Assembly (NCBI GenBank): GCA_027460585.1
Contig: JAPZAP010000052.1
Coordinates: 1 to 64,000, forward strand
Length of the DNA: 64,000 bases
Source: Candidatus Methanoperedens sp.
GTDB lineage: Archaea > Halobacteriota > Methanosarcinia > Methanosarcinales > Methanoperedenaceae
Reading direction: 5' to 3'
The number at the start of each line of letters is the position of its first letter. Position 1 is the first letter of the stretch. Position numbers and translations under genes: made by a program. Below the pieces are notes generated by a model. It ran no database searches. It was not told the DNA's origin and worked only from the letters and a program-made list of their open reading frames with translations. Below are positions 24,930 to 34,316 of the stretch, piece by piece.

Positions 24930-25632
24930 CTGGTAGGAATTGCCTTTTGTTGTGCTCGAATTCTTCCTGAGCGACCTGATAATCATCAACTCTTCCTATA
25001 TCAAGCCAGTAGCAATCGCTGGGATAGCAGTATATGTTTTCGCCTTCCTGTTTCATTCTCATCATAAGATCAGGCAAACCTATAGACTCGTTCTTTTTTA
25101 TATAATCCCTGCACTTCGCGTTCAGCACATTCACTCCCATGCTCACAAGGAATTGGTATGCTGGTTTTTCTATGTATTTATCAAGCCTGGAATCAGGCGT
25201 CATCTCGATGACTCCGTAATCGATCTTTGACTCTCGCTTGTGCAAGCTTATGGTCGCGATACCTTTTTTCTCAATGTGGAAATTGAAAAGCTGGCTGTAA
25301 TCGAGCGTTGTAAGGATATCCCCGTTCATCACCAGGAAATTTTCCCTGAGGTTATCTATCAATCCAAGGGCTCCTGCTGTGTTCAGGGGCTTGTATTCCC
25401 TCACATAATCAATATGTAAGCCCCACCGGGAACCGTCGCCGAAATATGCTTCTATGAGTTCGGCAAGATGTCCGGTCGAGATGACAATCTCATCAACGCT
25501 GTGCTTCTTTAATTGCCTTATTATTATCTCAAGAATTGGAACGTCCCCAACAGGAACGAGAGGTTTCGGGAACACTGTGGTATATGGTCGAAGTCTTGTC
25601 CCTTTGCCGCCTGCTAGTATTACTGCTTGCAT
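24919..25632 (-). CDS. Sugar-1-phosphate nucleotidyltransferase
   Basis: This 237-residue protein starts MQAVILAGGKGTRLRPYT, with FPKPLVPVGDVPILE, FLVMNGDILTTLDY and the C-terminal DCYWLDIGRVDDY segment. It is the short RmlA/GMP-type form without a left-handed helix domain. It would make an NDP-hexose (GDP-mannose or dTDP/UDP type not decidable). It is followed by the RMD-like gene (11-bp overlap) and preceded by a 4,6-dehydratase, so the three could make an NDP-6-deoxyhexose. Confidence 0.87.
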   Translation of the reverse strand: MQAVILAGGKGTRLRPYTTVFPKPLVPVGDVPILEIIIRQLKKHSVDEIVISTGHLAELIEAYFGDGSRWGLHIDYVREYKPLNTAGALGLIDNLRENFLVMNGDILTTLDYSQLFNFHIEKKGIATISLHKRESKIDYGVIEMTPDSRLDKYIEKPAYQFLVSMGVNVLNAKCRDYIKKNESIGLPDLMMRMKQEGENIYCYPSDCYWLDIGRVDDYQVAQEEFEHNKRQFLPDEQ

Positions 25633-25644
25633 ATCTATGTCTCC

Positions 25645-26637
25645 TCAAATATTATATATATTAGCTTTATATTTCTCCGGATGCTCCTGTACATATCGTA
25701 TGATCTCCTTCAGTCCATCCTCCAGAGTGTACATGGGTTCCCAGCCCACCAGTTCCCTGGCTTTACTGTTGTCGCAGAGCAGATTCATGACTTCGCTCTT
25801 TGAGGGACGCATGCGCTCATCATCGCTTATGATACTAATATCCGTTCCTGTAAGTTCCATAATGGTCTTTAATAAATCCCCGATGCTTATGCCTTCTCCC
25901 GATCCGATATTGATGACTTCCCCTATGGACCTGTCCGACTGTGCAATCTTCAGGAATCCATTCACAGTATCCTGCACGAACGTAAAGTCGCGCACCGGGC
26001 TCAGGAGCCCCATGTGAATTTCCTTCTTCCCGGCTAGAATCTGGGAGCATATGGCTGGAATGACCGCCCTTGCCGACTGGCGCGGACCGAACGTGTTGAA
26101 TGGCCGGATCGTAGCAACCGGCAGCTCAAAAGAATTATAATAACTTTCAGCCATCTTGTCTGCTGCAATCTTGCTGGCGGAATATGGGGATTGTCCCTGA
26201 AGAGGGTGTTTTTCATCGATAGGAGTGTATAAGGCTGTACCGTAAACTTCACTTGTGGATGTATGCACCACTTTCCTGATGTTCTCATCCCTGCACGCCT
26301 GCAACACGTTCAACGTCCCCTGGATGTTAGTGTCCACGAAATCTTTGGGGGCCAGATATGAATACGGGATAGCTATGAGCGCAGCCAGGTGGAACACCAT
26401 ATCGCATCCTTTAACTGCATTTCTCACGCAGAAAGGGTCCCTGATATCACCGGTGATTATCTCCACCTTTTCAAGTACATCGCGAGGTAAGAGTTCAAGA
26501 TTACCCCAATCGTTCCTTGAATTATAATGGACAAATGCCCTGACCTTTGCTTTTTTTCTGGCGAGCGCCTCCACCAGATGGCTTCCTATGAACCCTCCTG
26601 CACCTGTCACCAATACTTTGTTATCTTTCCAGAACAT
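25645..26637 (-). CDS. NDP-sugar 4,6-dehydratase (GDP-mannose dehydratase/LegB-like SDR)
   Basis: This 330-residue extended SDR has VTGAGGFIGSHLVEAL, HTSTSEVYG and the catalytic YSASK. FVHYNSRNDWGNLE and DFTFVQDTVNGF are typical of GDP-mannose 4,6-dehydratases and LegB-type enzymes. The product would be a 4-keto-6-deoxy sugar nucleotide. It sits directly upstream of the nucleotidyltransferase and RMD-like reductase, which fits a GDP-rhamnose- or fucose-like route, though the nucleotide is not certain. Confidence 0.85.
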   Translation of the reverse strand: MFWKDNKVLVTGAGGFIGSHLVEALARKKAKVRAFVHYNSRNDWGNLELLPRDVLEKVEIITGDIRDPFCVRNAVKGCDMVFHLAALIAIPYSYLAPKDFVDTNIQGTLNVLQACRDENIRKVVHTSTSEVYGTALYTPIDEKHPLQGQSPYSASKIAADKMAESYYNSFELPVATIRPFNTFGPRQSARAVIPAICSQILAGKKEIHMGLLSPVRDFTFVQDTVNGFLKIAQSDRSIGEVINIGSGEGISIGDLLKTIMELTGTDISIISDDERMRPSKSEVMNLLCDNSKARELVGWEPMYTLEDGLKEIIRYVQEHPEKYKANIYNI

Positions 26638-26640
26638 ATT

Positions 26641-27438
26641 TCACCATACCATTATGCTATTTGATATATAGAATTTTAGCAATCTCAAATATAATCGTAA
26701 TTTCATAAAATTAACTAAGAACCAGACTTTTATGCTTATATCCTTCCTACCCATCCAGTAATTAAGTATCTGTAATTGTTCTTTCACAAGTATATCCGTT
26801 TTCCGGCATAGATTATTTCCATGAATCCTGTATTTTGCAAGCGGTTTTTCATAGAAGTCTATATTATGCGATTCAGCTATCCTGAGGAACAATTCATAAT
26901 CTTCATCAATCATGTAACTGGCATCGAACATGCCGACTTCATCCATTATCTTTTTGCGCAGGACTACTGTTAATATGGCAATAAAATTATAGATCAATAA
27001 CCTATCAAATATGTTACCTCTATAAAATTTTTTCTTTTGTAGGTAATTTTCAATTAATTTACCATTACCATCGATGCTCAGTATGTCAGAATATACCATC
27101 GCCACATCCTGATGTGATTCCAGAAACCCTATCTGCTTTTCCAGTTTTTCAGGCAGCCACACATCATCACAGTCCAGAAAAGCTATGTACTCACCGCGCG
27201 CCTTCTCTATTGCAAGATTCCTGGCATACCCCAGGGGCACCGTCTTTTCTGCATGGAAATATTGCAGTTTCTCATCATAGCTCTTTGCGATCTCTGCGCT
27301 TTTATCTGTAGACGCATTGTCCCAGAAAATAATCTCCCAGTCCCCGTATGTCTGCGCATACACACTATCTATTGCCTCGCGAAGATACGTTGAGCTGTTA
27401 TAGCAGTTCATTATAACGCTCACTTTCGGGTCTGGCAC
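26641..27438 (-). CDS. Family 2 glycosyltransferase
   Basis: This 265-residue GT-A protein has VSVIMNCYNSSTYLREAIDS, WEIIFWDNASTDKSAEIA, IAFLDCDDVWLPEKLE (the DxD-type metal motif) and EDYELFLRIAE. There is one weak hydrophobic stretch at the C-terminus. The start is GTG (27438). It is encoded 4 bp from the DegT aminotransferase gene and likely transfers the sugar that the neighbouring CDP-sugar genes make. Donor and acceptor are unknown. Confidence 0.88.
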   Translation of the reverse strand: MPDPKVSVIMNCYNSSTYLREAIDSVYAQTYGDWEIIFWDNASTDKSAEIAKSYDEKLQYFHAEKTVPLGYARNLAIEKARGEYIAFLDCDDVWLPEKLEKQIGFLESHQDVAMVYSDILSIDGNGKLIENYLQKKKFYRGNIFDRLLIYNFIAILTVVLRKKIMDEVGMFDASYMIDEDYELFLRIAESHNIDFYEKPLAKYRIHGNNLCRKTDILVKEQLQILNYWMGRKDISIKVWFLVNFMKLRLYLRLLKFYISNSIMVW

Positions 27439-27442
27439 CGTA

Positions 27443-28558
27443 TTACACCTCTATACAGTGGATGAGTTCCTCACAGATGTAATCTACTTCCTGTTCCCTG
27501 ATACCCGGATGGAGCGGGAGTGTCAGAAGGCGGGGAAAAAGTATCTCTGTGACCGGAAGATTGTTACGGTGATAGAAGCTCAAAAGGTGGTTTGGCATAT
27601 AGTGCACACCGGTCTGGATGCCAGAAGCCAGCAATTTCTCTCTGATCTTATCTCGATCAACATTTTTTAATTTTATTACGAATATATGAGGCACGATATT
27701 TTCCATATCCTGATTAAGCAGTTCAATTGAATTACATTTCAAAAGGTTTTTGCGGTACCTATTTGCAAGTTTTCTTCGTAGTGATGAGAACTCAGGCAGT
27801 CTTTTCATCTGCTCAATTCCTATGGCTGCCATAATATTGCTCATATGATAGCGAAAACCCTGGTTATTCACATCAAACTCCCAGCTCCTCTCCCCCCTGT
27901 ACCTTTTCTCCGTATCCTTTTCCACGCCCAAAAGGCGTGCATCTCGCACTTTCCGGAGTACATCCTCATCATCCGTTACAATTGCCCCACCTTCTCCGCA
28001 TGTGATGTTCTTGATTCCGTCAAAGCTGAAACATGCTATGTCCCCAAAACTTCCAACTTTCTTTTCATTATAATAACCTCCGAAAGCATGGCAGGCATCC
28101 TCAATGACACGCAGTCCGTTGTCATTTGCGAATTCATAAATCTCTTCCAGGTTGCCCAGACCTCCGGCATAATGCACTGGCATTACAGCCTTCGTTCTTT
28201 CTGTCAGGCGCTTCCTGGCATCATTCACGTCTAAAGTAATCGTATCCGGATCTACCTCACAGGCAACAGGTATTGCGCCAGTTGCTGATATTGTCTGAAA
28301 TGAGGCTACATAGGTGAGAGACTGCACCAGCACTTCATCACCCTGGCCGATCCCCAATGCCTGCATTGACAAATGCAAAGCAGCCGTACCTGTGTTCACG
28401 CACACCACCGGTCTCCCCAGGAAATCGTGCAATATATTCTCGAATTCCTGCACTTCCTTTCCCATTCCCAGATACTCCCGGTCGAGCACACCCATCACAG
28501 CTTTTTTTTCGGCCTCACCGATCATGGATTTTGAAAGACGGATGACCTTGTCCATCAT
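27443..28558 (-). CDS. DegT/DnrJ-type sugar aminotransferase
   Basis: This 371-residue PLP enzyme has NTGTAALHLSMQA, VIEDACHAFGG and the PLP Lys in SFDGIKNITCGEGGA. Because Lys is present, it is an aminotransferase and not an E1/ColD-type dehydratase where His replaces it. I place the start at 28558, whose ATG overlaps the upstream stop (ATGA); an upstream ATG would overlap rfbF by 40 bp. With rfbF and rfbG upstream it likely aminates a CDP-4-keto-6-deoxyhexose, possibly after keto shift by the cupin protein. Confidence 0.88.
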   Translation of the reverse strand: MMDKVIRLSKSMIGEAEKKAVMGVLDREYLGMGKEVQEFENILHDFLGRPVVCVNTGTAALHLSMQALGIGQGDEVLVQSLTYVASFQTISATGAIPVACEVDPDTITLDVNDARKRLTERTKAVMPVHYAGGLGNLEEIYEFANDNGLRVIEDACHAFGGYYNEKKVGSFGDIACFSFDGIKNITCGEGGAIVTDDEDVLRKVRDARLLGVEKDTEKRYRGERSWEFDVNNQGFRYHMSNIMAAIGIEQMKRLPEFSSLRRKLANRYRKNLLKCNSIELLNQDMENIVPHIFVIKLKNVDRDKIREKLLASGIQTGVHYMPNHLLSFYHRNNLPVTEILFPRLLTLPLHPGIREQEVDYICEELIHCIEV

Positions 28559-29328
28559 TCCCACACTTTCCATCGTGCCTTTCCTGTCTGCCAAAGCTCT
28601 TCCAATACGTTCTTATCCCGCACAGTGTCCATGCACTGCCAGAATCCATCATGCAGATATGCTTTAAGTTGTCCTGAACGCGCTGTGCTCTCCAAAGGTC
28701 CCTCTTCCAGGACTGTTGAATCCCCTTCTATAAGATCAAGGAACTCAGGCTCAAGAACAAAAAAGCCGCCGTTGATCCAACCCTGTGTTGTTTGTGGCTT
28801 TTCCTTGAAAGACATCACATTATTCTCCTTCGAGATTACAAGTTCCCCGAACCTGGCTGCAGGATGCACTGCAGTGATAGTCGCCATCTTGCCGTGTTTC
28901 TTATGGAATTCGACCAACTTTGCGATGTCGATATTAGCCACACCATCACCATATGTGAGCATAAACGTTTTATCCCCGATATATTCCGCAAGGCGCTTTA
29001 CACGTCCACCCGTCATCGAACTTGAGCCCGTATCCACAAGGGTGACTTTCCAGTCCACGGTCTTTTTCTTATTATAATTCGCACTTCCGTTTGAAAGATC
29101 GATGGTGAAGTCAGACTTTAGCGAATAGTAATTCAGGAAGTAGTCCTTGATCACTTCTCCTTTGTATCCAAGTGCTATCACGAAGTCCTTGTATCCATAA
29201 TGCGCATAGATGTTCATGATGTGCCACAGTATCGGCTGCCCTGCGATCTCCACCATCGGCTTTGGCACAAGATCTGTGTACTCTGATAGACGGGTACCGA
29301 ATCCGCCTGCGAGGATTACTATTTTCAT
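28555..29328 (-). CDS. rfbF: Glucose-1-phosphate cytidylyltransferase
   Basis: This 257-residue enzyme makes CDP-glucose from CTP and glucose-1-phosphate. MKIVILAGGFGTRLSEYTDL, PKPMVEIAGQPILWHIM, the CTP-type ALGYKGEVIKDYF segment, MLTYGDGVANIDI and KPQTTQGWINGGFFVLEPE are characteristic of RfbF rather than RmlA. It overlaps the cupin gene by 4 bp upstream and the aminotransferase by 4 bp downstream. The product feeds RfbG (29767-30873). Confidence 0.94.
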   Translation of the reverse strand: MKIVILAGGFGTRLSEYTDLVPKPMVEIAGQPILWHIMNIYAHYGYKDFVIALGYKGEVIKDYFLNYYSLKSDFTIDLSNGSANYNKKKTVDWKVTLVDTGSSSMTGGRVKRLAEYIGDKTFMLTYGDGVANIDIAKLVEFHKKHGKMATITAVHPAARFGELVISKENNVMSFKEKPQTTQGWINGGFFVLEPEFLDLIEGDSTVLEEGPLESTARSGQLKAYLHDGFWQCMDTVRDKNVLEELWQTGKARWKVWE

Positions 29329-29774
29329 ATTCTATCCTTTTCCCATTCATAACCAATATTATTTTCGAAAGCATCCTGTCGATCTACTTCATCCGGGTCA
29401 TGTGGTATGTTCGCTATGTTCAAAAGCATATTTAATCCCTTCCCCAACCCTTTGAACCCCATCCAGGTCATCGGTGGAACCGTCAAACGCTGGTAATTGC
29501 TGTGGGAAAGGACTATTTCAGAGATTTTTCCACATGTCGAAGACTCCGGTCTATCATCATATATTACGAATTTGATCTCACCGACCGGAACTACCAGATT
29601 AAGTGTCATTTTTCGATGGCGCTTCCAGGCTTTGACCGAACCTTTATTGACCGTGGAAAAATACGCCTCTCCAAATCCGGAAAATGATGGTTCTGTGACC
29701 TTTATCGCATGCAGGACATCGCCATTTTCACCTGGGATTATCCGAAGAGGAGTGAGAATAACTCCATCAATCAT
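29325..29774 (-). CDS. Cupin-type dTDP-4-dehydrorhamnose 3,5-epimerase-like protein
   Basis: This 149-residue single-domain cupin has LTPLRIIPGENGDVLHAIKV, FSTVNKGSVKAWKRHRKMT with a candidate catalytic His, LVVPVGEIKFVIYDDRP and TVPPMTWMGFKGLG. It resembles short RmlC-like proteins found in CDP-sugar and capsule clusters. It may epimerise or isomerise the CDP-4-keto-6-deoxyglucose produced by RfbG. It is shorter than RmlC (about 180). It is coupled on both sides (8-bp and 4-bp overlaps), so it belongs to this module. Confidence 0.8.
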   Translation of the reverse strand: MIDGVILTPLRIIPGENGDVLHAIKVTEPSFSGFGEAYFSTVNKGSVKAWKRHRKMTLNLVVPVGEIKFVIYDDRPESSTCGKISEIVLSHSNYQRLTVPPMTWMGFKGLGKGLNMLLNIANIPHDPDEVDRQDAFENNIGYEWEKDRI

Positions 29775-30873
29775 TGCCGCTCACCCAAATCAATTTTCTT
29801 TCTGCTGCCATTTTGACATAATCCTCAATCTGGTCACAGGTCGTGTTGAAAACATCCTCTTTTTGTTCATAATACGTTTTATACCAGTCAACAGTGAACT
29901 TAACAGTCTCCTGAAAATTCATATTCGCTTTCCATCCAAGCATGTGCAGCGCTTTGTCGCAGCATAGTTTCAGGAGAGTGGCTTCCTTTTCATCCCTGTT
30001 CGGCTGGATTACATCCACTCCTCCCTTCCAGCTTTTTTGCATCTGCGCTATCAGCTCGCCGACTGTATAATTCTGGTCTGCCGGTGGTCCGAAATTGAAT
30101 GGTTCTCCGTTCAGTTTCGCATCTTCAGTGAGCTTCTGTCCAACACGAAGATAGCCGCTGAGAGGTTCAAGCACATGCTGCCATGGTCGCGTCGCCCCCG
30201 GATTTCGTACAGTCACATGCTTTCCTGATGACCATGCTCTCATACAATCTGGAACAATTCTGTCCCGTGCCCAATCCCCTCCCCCAATGACATTTCCTGC
30301 CCTGACAGATGTAACTTTTACATTACTTTCTTCCTTATTGAAAAAAGAATTAGCATAGGTTTTTATCACAAGTTCAGCTGCACCTTTCGATGCGCTATAT
30401 GGGTCATCGCCGCCTAAGGCATCGGTTTCCCTGTAGCCCCATATCCATTCCACATTGTCATAGCACTTATCGCTTGTGATCATGACAGCGCTGCATGGAT
30501 GGTTTACCTGCTTAAGTGCCTCGAGCACATTCATTGTACCGAGCACATTTGTCCTGATCGTCAGCACAGGGTCGTTGTATGATACCCGGACGAGGGATTG
30601 AGCAGCCAGATGGAACACAAAATCAGGTCTTATTGTGGAAATAACCTTTTTGACTTCTTCGAAATCGCAGATGTCTTTTTCTACATATTTGATCCGGTCT
30701 TTCAAGTTCGCAGCTTCGAAATGGGATGGTTGCGTGGGGACACCGTTAGATAAGCCGTATACGTCTGCGCCGAGCTTGTGCAGCCAAGCACTGAGCCATG
30801 AGCCTTTAAAGCCGGTGTTGCCTGTGACAAGAACTTTTTTGTCAAGGTAGATTTCATTGAAGAGAGAGATCAT
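29767..30873 (-). CDS. rfbG: CDP-glucose 4,6-dehydratase
   Basis: This 368-residue extended SDR has VTGNTGFKGSWLSAWLHKLG (the FKGSW form is diagnostic for RfbG), HLAAQSLVRVSYNDP, the YSASK catalytic pair and WARDRIVPDCMRAW with ATRPWQHVLEPLSGYL. It makes CDP-4-keto-6-deoxyglucose, the branch point to CDP-3,6-dideoxyhexoses and CDP-amino sugars. No RfbH-type dehydratase occurs in the window, so amination by the DegT protein is likelier than 3-deoxygenation. Confidence 0.94.
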   Translation of the reverse strand: MISLFNEIYLDKKVLVTGNTGFKGSWLSAWLHKLGADVYGLSNGVPTQPSHFEAANLKDRIKYVEKDICDFEEVKKVISTIRPDFVFHLAAQSLVRVSYNDPVLTIRTNVLGTMNVLEALKQVNHPCSAVMITSDKCYDNVEWIWGYRETDALGGDDPYSASKGAAELVIKTYANSFFNKEESNVKVTSVRAGNVIGGGDWARDRIVPDCMRAWSSGKHVTVRNPGATRPWQHVLEPLSGYLRVGQKLTEDAKLNGEPFNFGPPADQNYTVGELIAQMQKSWKGGVDVIQPNRDEKEATLLKLCCDKALHMLGWKANMNFQETVKFTVDWYKTYYEQKEDVFNTTCDQIEDYVKMAAERKLIWVSGND

Positions 30874-30937
30874 TGTTCATTACCGGATTCATAAACTAAT
30901 CGCATTCGTATTATAAATATTCTTTTTTGCATTAAAG

Positions 30938-32323
30938 TCATAATGTTCTTTTCAGATATTTCAATGTTGATATCGGATTTCTCAGTTTTTCAATGAATTT
31001 TTTCAATAATACACCGGGATTATCCATAGTACTCCTGATGCTGAGATATATATATGCTTTCAATAGTATCCTCCTCAGGTCATGTTCATCCCATTCAGGA
31101 GTTCTTATTATGAAACTCCGGATAAATAGGTCATCCAGAGTAAATCTATGAATGAAATATCCTTTTTGCATACATTCATCAAAAAGTTTGGTGCCCGGAT
31201 ATGGAGTTGCTACTGAAATATGGGGAGAATAGCATCTGCAATAAGCGGCAAAGCGTATGGACGTCCACATATCAGTCAGTTTTTCGCCAGGCATCCCTAT
31301 CACGAGGAACATCCCGTAATCCATGCCAATTTTTCTGCAATATGTTGTCAATCTCACAACTTTATTCAATTTTAATGGTTTATGTATGATATTATTCAGA
31401 ACATATTGTGATCCGCTCTCTACAGGGAAGTTCAATTTTATGCATCCGGATTGCTTCATGAGGTCCAGCATTTCTTCATCCATTGACCATACTCCGACCC
31501 CATTCGGTGTATCCCATATAAAATTGAATCCCTCGCCTATCATACGGGAAAATAGTTCCTTTGCCCTTTTTGGATTTGCAGTTACATTATCGTCCTCGAA
31601 CATCAATTCCTCGACACCGTACCTGCCCCGCAAAAGGCGCATCTCTTCAATAACATTGTCCACTGACCTTAATCTGTATCGATTCCCCCACACCTTATAC
31701 GCACTGCAAAATGTACATTTTGCCGGGCATCCGCGGGATGTTATGATCGGAGAGAATCGTTTCTTGTGTCGCATACCATGAGATGCAGTTAGTCCAAAAT
31801 ATCTCTCAAGTTCCATAATATGATAAGCTGGAAAAGGTATTGAATCCAGATCGGTTATCCATTTATTCTTTTCATTCTGGATAAGTTTCCCATCTGATTT
31901 CCAACCCAGACCATCGATCGATTTTAGATCCGTATCTTGAATTAGTGCCTGGATCAGGGTTTTGAATGACTCCTCGCCTTCTCCGATAAGAATAAAATCA
32001 CAATTCTGGTCTTTTAAGATTTCTGTCGGGCATACGGTCACATGCGGACCACCAGCTATTGTTATGCACTCAGGATGGATTCTTTTGACAAGAGCAAGAA
32101 GATGGTGATAAATTTTATATTGTCTGCTGAACTGGCAGTTAATTCCTACAATGTCGGGCTTATATTCGCGGATATAATATTCGATATCCTTATCAGATAA
32201 ACCCACTTTTATTAGCATGTCATCTACCTTTTCTTCATGATCCCACCCGCGAATGAGACAATCGAGGATACTGACATTAAGCCCCATATTCTCGATAACA
32301 GCTGCGAGGTACCCCAGTCCCAT
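30938..32323 (-). CDS. B12-binding radical SAM protein, N-terminus frameshifted at a G7 tract
   Basis: From the first in-frame ATG this reads 461 residues with IAGGPHVTVCPTE, LIGEGEESFKTL, the radical SAM motif CPAKCTFC (C199, C203, C206) and WGNRYRLRS. This start cuts off the first strand of the cobalamin domain. The missing part (KKVLLIVPPAYTFKSPRD and PLPP) is encoded directly upstream in frame, but no start codon precedes it before a stop. An ATG at 32453, abutting the stop of the upstream gene (TAA-ATG), would enter this frame if the seven-G run at 32410-32416 were one base shorter. The intact gene is therefore probably 30938-32453. Function is unknown; it is related to 18983-20455. Confidence 0.85.
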   Translation of the reverse strand: MGLGYLAAVIENMGLNVSILDCLIRGWDHEEKVDDMLIKVGLSDKDIEYYIREYKPDIVGINCQFSRQYKIYHHLLALVKRIHPECITIAGGPHVTVCPTEILKDQNCDFILIGEGEESFKTLIQALIQDTDLKSIDGLGWKSDGKLIQNEKNKWITDLDSIPFPAYHIMELERYFGLTASHGMRHKKRFSPIITSRGCPAKCTFCSAYKVWGNRYRLRSVDNVIEEMRLLRGRYGVEELMFEDDNVTANPKRAKELFSRMIGEGFNFIWDTPNGVGVWSMDEEMLDLMKQSGCIKLNFPVESGSQYVLNNIIHKPLKLNKVVRLTTYCRKIGMDYGMFLVIGMPGEKLTDMWTSIRFAAYCRCYSPHISVATPYPGTKLFDECMQKGYFIHRFTLDDLFIRSFIIRTPEWDEHDLRRILLKAYIYLSIRSTMDNPGVLLKKFIEKLRNPISTLKYLKRTL

Positions 32324-32409
32324 TGGAGGTAGTGGATTGATATCACGTGGAGACTTAAAGGTATATGCGGGAGGGACTATCAGTAAAACTTTCTTAATAT
32401 TTATAAAAA

Positions 32410-32416
32410 CCCCCCC
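32410..32416 (-). other. Seven-G homopolymer causing an apparent frameshift
   Basis: Minus-strand GGGGGGG lies about 12 codons after the probable ATG at 32453. With seven G the frame from 32453 stops at TAA after 19 codons. With six G it reads through into the cobalamin-binding domain. This is either a sequencing indel or a slippage-prone on/off tract. Confidence 0.7.
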
Positions 32417-32453
32417 TATCAGGAGTGTATTCTCGAATTTTATTAGTTACCAT

Positions 32454-34304
32454 TTATCGATCCTTCTTAATACCAAGAAAAGGTAATAAAGTTTCTTCAT
32501 TTACAGGTGTGAAGAAAATGCTGCGTACTTTTCTACCCATTTCCATATATCTTGTTTTTTCATTTTGATCTAAATCAAGATATTTTTCAATAGCTTCTAC
32601 CAATTCAGCAGGAGAAAAACATTCGGTAATAATATCCAGATTCAAATTGGCTAATATATTCTGGTTTAATGCTGTTTGTCTTGCAAGAAAGATTACCGGT
32701 ATTCCTTTCGCTGCTGCTTCTACCATAGAACCCGAGTTTGACCCGACCACCATCGAAGCGTGCTCCAGGGCATCTGGTAGATTCCCTTTATAAATAACAA
32801 ACCGTTTCGGCCATTTATATTCGCCAAATGCCTGTATCAATTCTTCATTTTTATAATCAGGATGTGGCTTAATCAAAAGAGGAACATCACCCCTGATTTG
32901 TTCCAATACTTCATTTAATGTTTCCAATAGTTCAACTCCTTCTGCTATATTGAAGGATAGCAGGATAAGAATTTTATCCGGTTCCTGTTTAAAATCATCG
33001 ATTTTTTCTTTAAAAACATGTGAATATCTCAGGGCAGCCGCAGGATAACATGGAATTGTTCTGGTAAAAGCTCTGGCAACCTGGCATTGGTATTGGCTTG
33101 TTTCCAGCAGGATATTAGGGACTAAACCTGCATCAGCCTCGGATTGAGATGGGAAAAGACTTATAAAGTTAGGACTGTGAATAAACATTTGCGCTCCGAT
33201 TATTTCTGAGTGCGGGAAAGCCTTTCTCACCCCGGCTATTAGCCCTTTATCAATGGCCTGGTTCTCATACCAATTTATGATCAGCCCGGGCTGCAAACCG
33301 GATTGTCCAAGCCGTAGGAACAAATGGTATATCAACATGGCTTCCATACCAGAAGTGGTTAATTTGACCTTAAGTTCTTCTTTTAATATATTATCAAGAT
33401 CAAACCCAAGAAATTGTTCCGCCTTGATTTTTTGTTTTAACGTCTTGAAAGGAAAAACCATGACTGAAATATAATCGGAAAATCGCAAGAAATTTTCACG
33501 TAAAATAAAATGGGTTTTGCATTTACGCATTTTTAGATAAATTGAAAAATAGTTATAGCCAAAACCTGATAATACTGGATGAACCAATACACACAACCCT
33601 TTTTTGGACAAAAATTCATGCAGATAAGGGAAATAACGGTCTTTGAATGATCCATTTTCTGAGAAACTGTTATTATGAACATATGTATCTACGATCACAG
33701 GCTGGATAGTATTAATTTTCCTACCTTGATTCATCATACCTGTAATGTATGATGCACATAGGCGAAGTAACATGTTATTCATGAAATTACCTATTTTGAC
33801 GAAATTAGATAACTGATTAAATAAAGTTTTAATCTTAGCGCGGTTGTGGTGCAAAATTTTAATCTTAATATTTTTCCCATACGCCCAGCTTTGTATGTCT
33901 CTGGCAAGACAAATGGATTCTATCACTATTAACTCAGGCATTTTTTCCTGCCTTTCCAATTCATCGAGCATAACCATGTAGCATGAGTACAGGAAAAGGT
34001 TGCTCTCATAAGGATTCCGTGATGAAATAGTGCCAAACCACCACTCTATGTTTTTTCCATAAAGTCTATTCAGGTCATCAATCCACCGAACATGTGGAAG
34101 TCTGATATCATTTGCGATATCATTTAGAAGCCGGACCGTATCGATACGCTTATACTGCTTTCCTAATTCCTGCTCAATATTGCGTCTCTTAAAGAAATCC
34201 TGGCCCAAATAAACCCATGGAATAGGTTCACCACCATGGAACTGATTTTTTATACTTGAAGCATCATCGCATGGAAATGCAAGTACTAAATGATTTTTTA
34301 GCAT
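32454..34304 (-). CDS. Large surface-carbohydrate biosynthesis protein with GT-B-like C-terminus
   Basis: This 616-residue soluble protein has a C-terminal third that looks like a GT-B nucleotide-sugar domain: DVPLLIKPHPDYKNEE, ASMVVGSNSGSMVEAAAKG and IPVIFLARQ, as in CDP-glycerol transferase and sialyltransferase-like families. The N-terminal part has no recognised motif, with WVYLGQDFFKRRNIEQELGK near residue 30. It resembles the family of roughly 600-residue surface-carbohydrate proteins described in spirochaete and Geobacter clusters; this is by memory, not search. Its stop abuts the probable start of the radical SAM gene. Confidence 0.65.
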   Translation of the reverse strand: MLKNHLVLAFPCDDASSIKNQFHGGEPIPWVYLGQDFFKRRNIEQELGKQYKRIDTVRLLNDIANDIRLPHVRWIDDLNRLYGKNIEWWFGTISSRNPYESNLFLYSCYMVMLDELERQEKMPELIVIESICLARDIQSWAYGKNIKIKILHHNRAKIKTLFNQLSNFVKIGNFMNNMLLRLCASYITGMMNQGRKINTIQPVIVDTYVHNNSFSENGSFKDRYFPYLHEFLSKKGLCVLVHPVLSGFGYNYFSIYLKMRKCKTHFILRENFLRFSDYISVMVFPFKTLKQKIKAEQFLGFDLDNILKEELKVKLTTSGMEAMLIYHLFLRLGQSGLQPGLIINWYENQAIDKGLIAGVRKAFPHSEIIGAQMFIHSPNFISLFPSQSEADAGLVPNILLETSQYQCQVARAFTRTIPCYPAAALRYSHVFKEKIDDFKQEPDKILILLSFNIAEGVELLETLNEVLEQIRGDVPLLIKPHPDYKNEELIQAFGEYKWPKRFVIYKGNLPDALEHASMVVGSNSGSMVEAAAKGIPVIFLARQTALNQNILANLNLDIITECFSPAELVEAIEKYLDLDQNEKTRYMEMGRKVRSIFFTPVNEETLLPFLGIKKDR

Positions 34305-34316
34305 ATTATAATTACT

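Noticed and set aside
24929-24989. An upstream ATG for the RMD-like gene
   Set aside because: It adds 20 residues unlike SDR N-termini and overlaps the nucleotidyltransferase gene by 71 bp.
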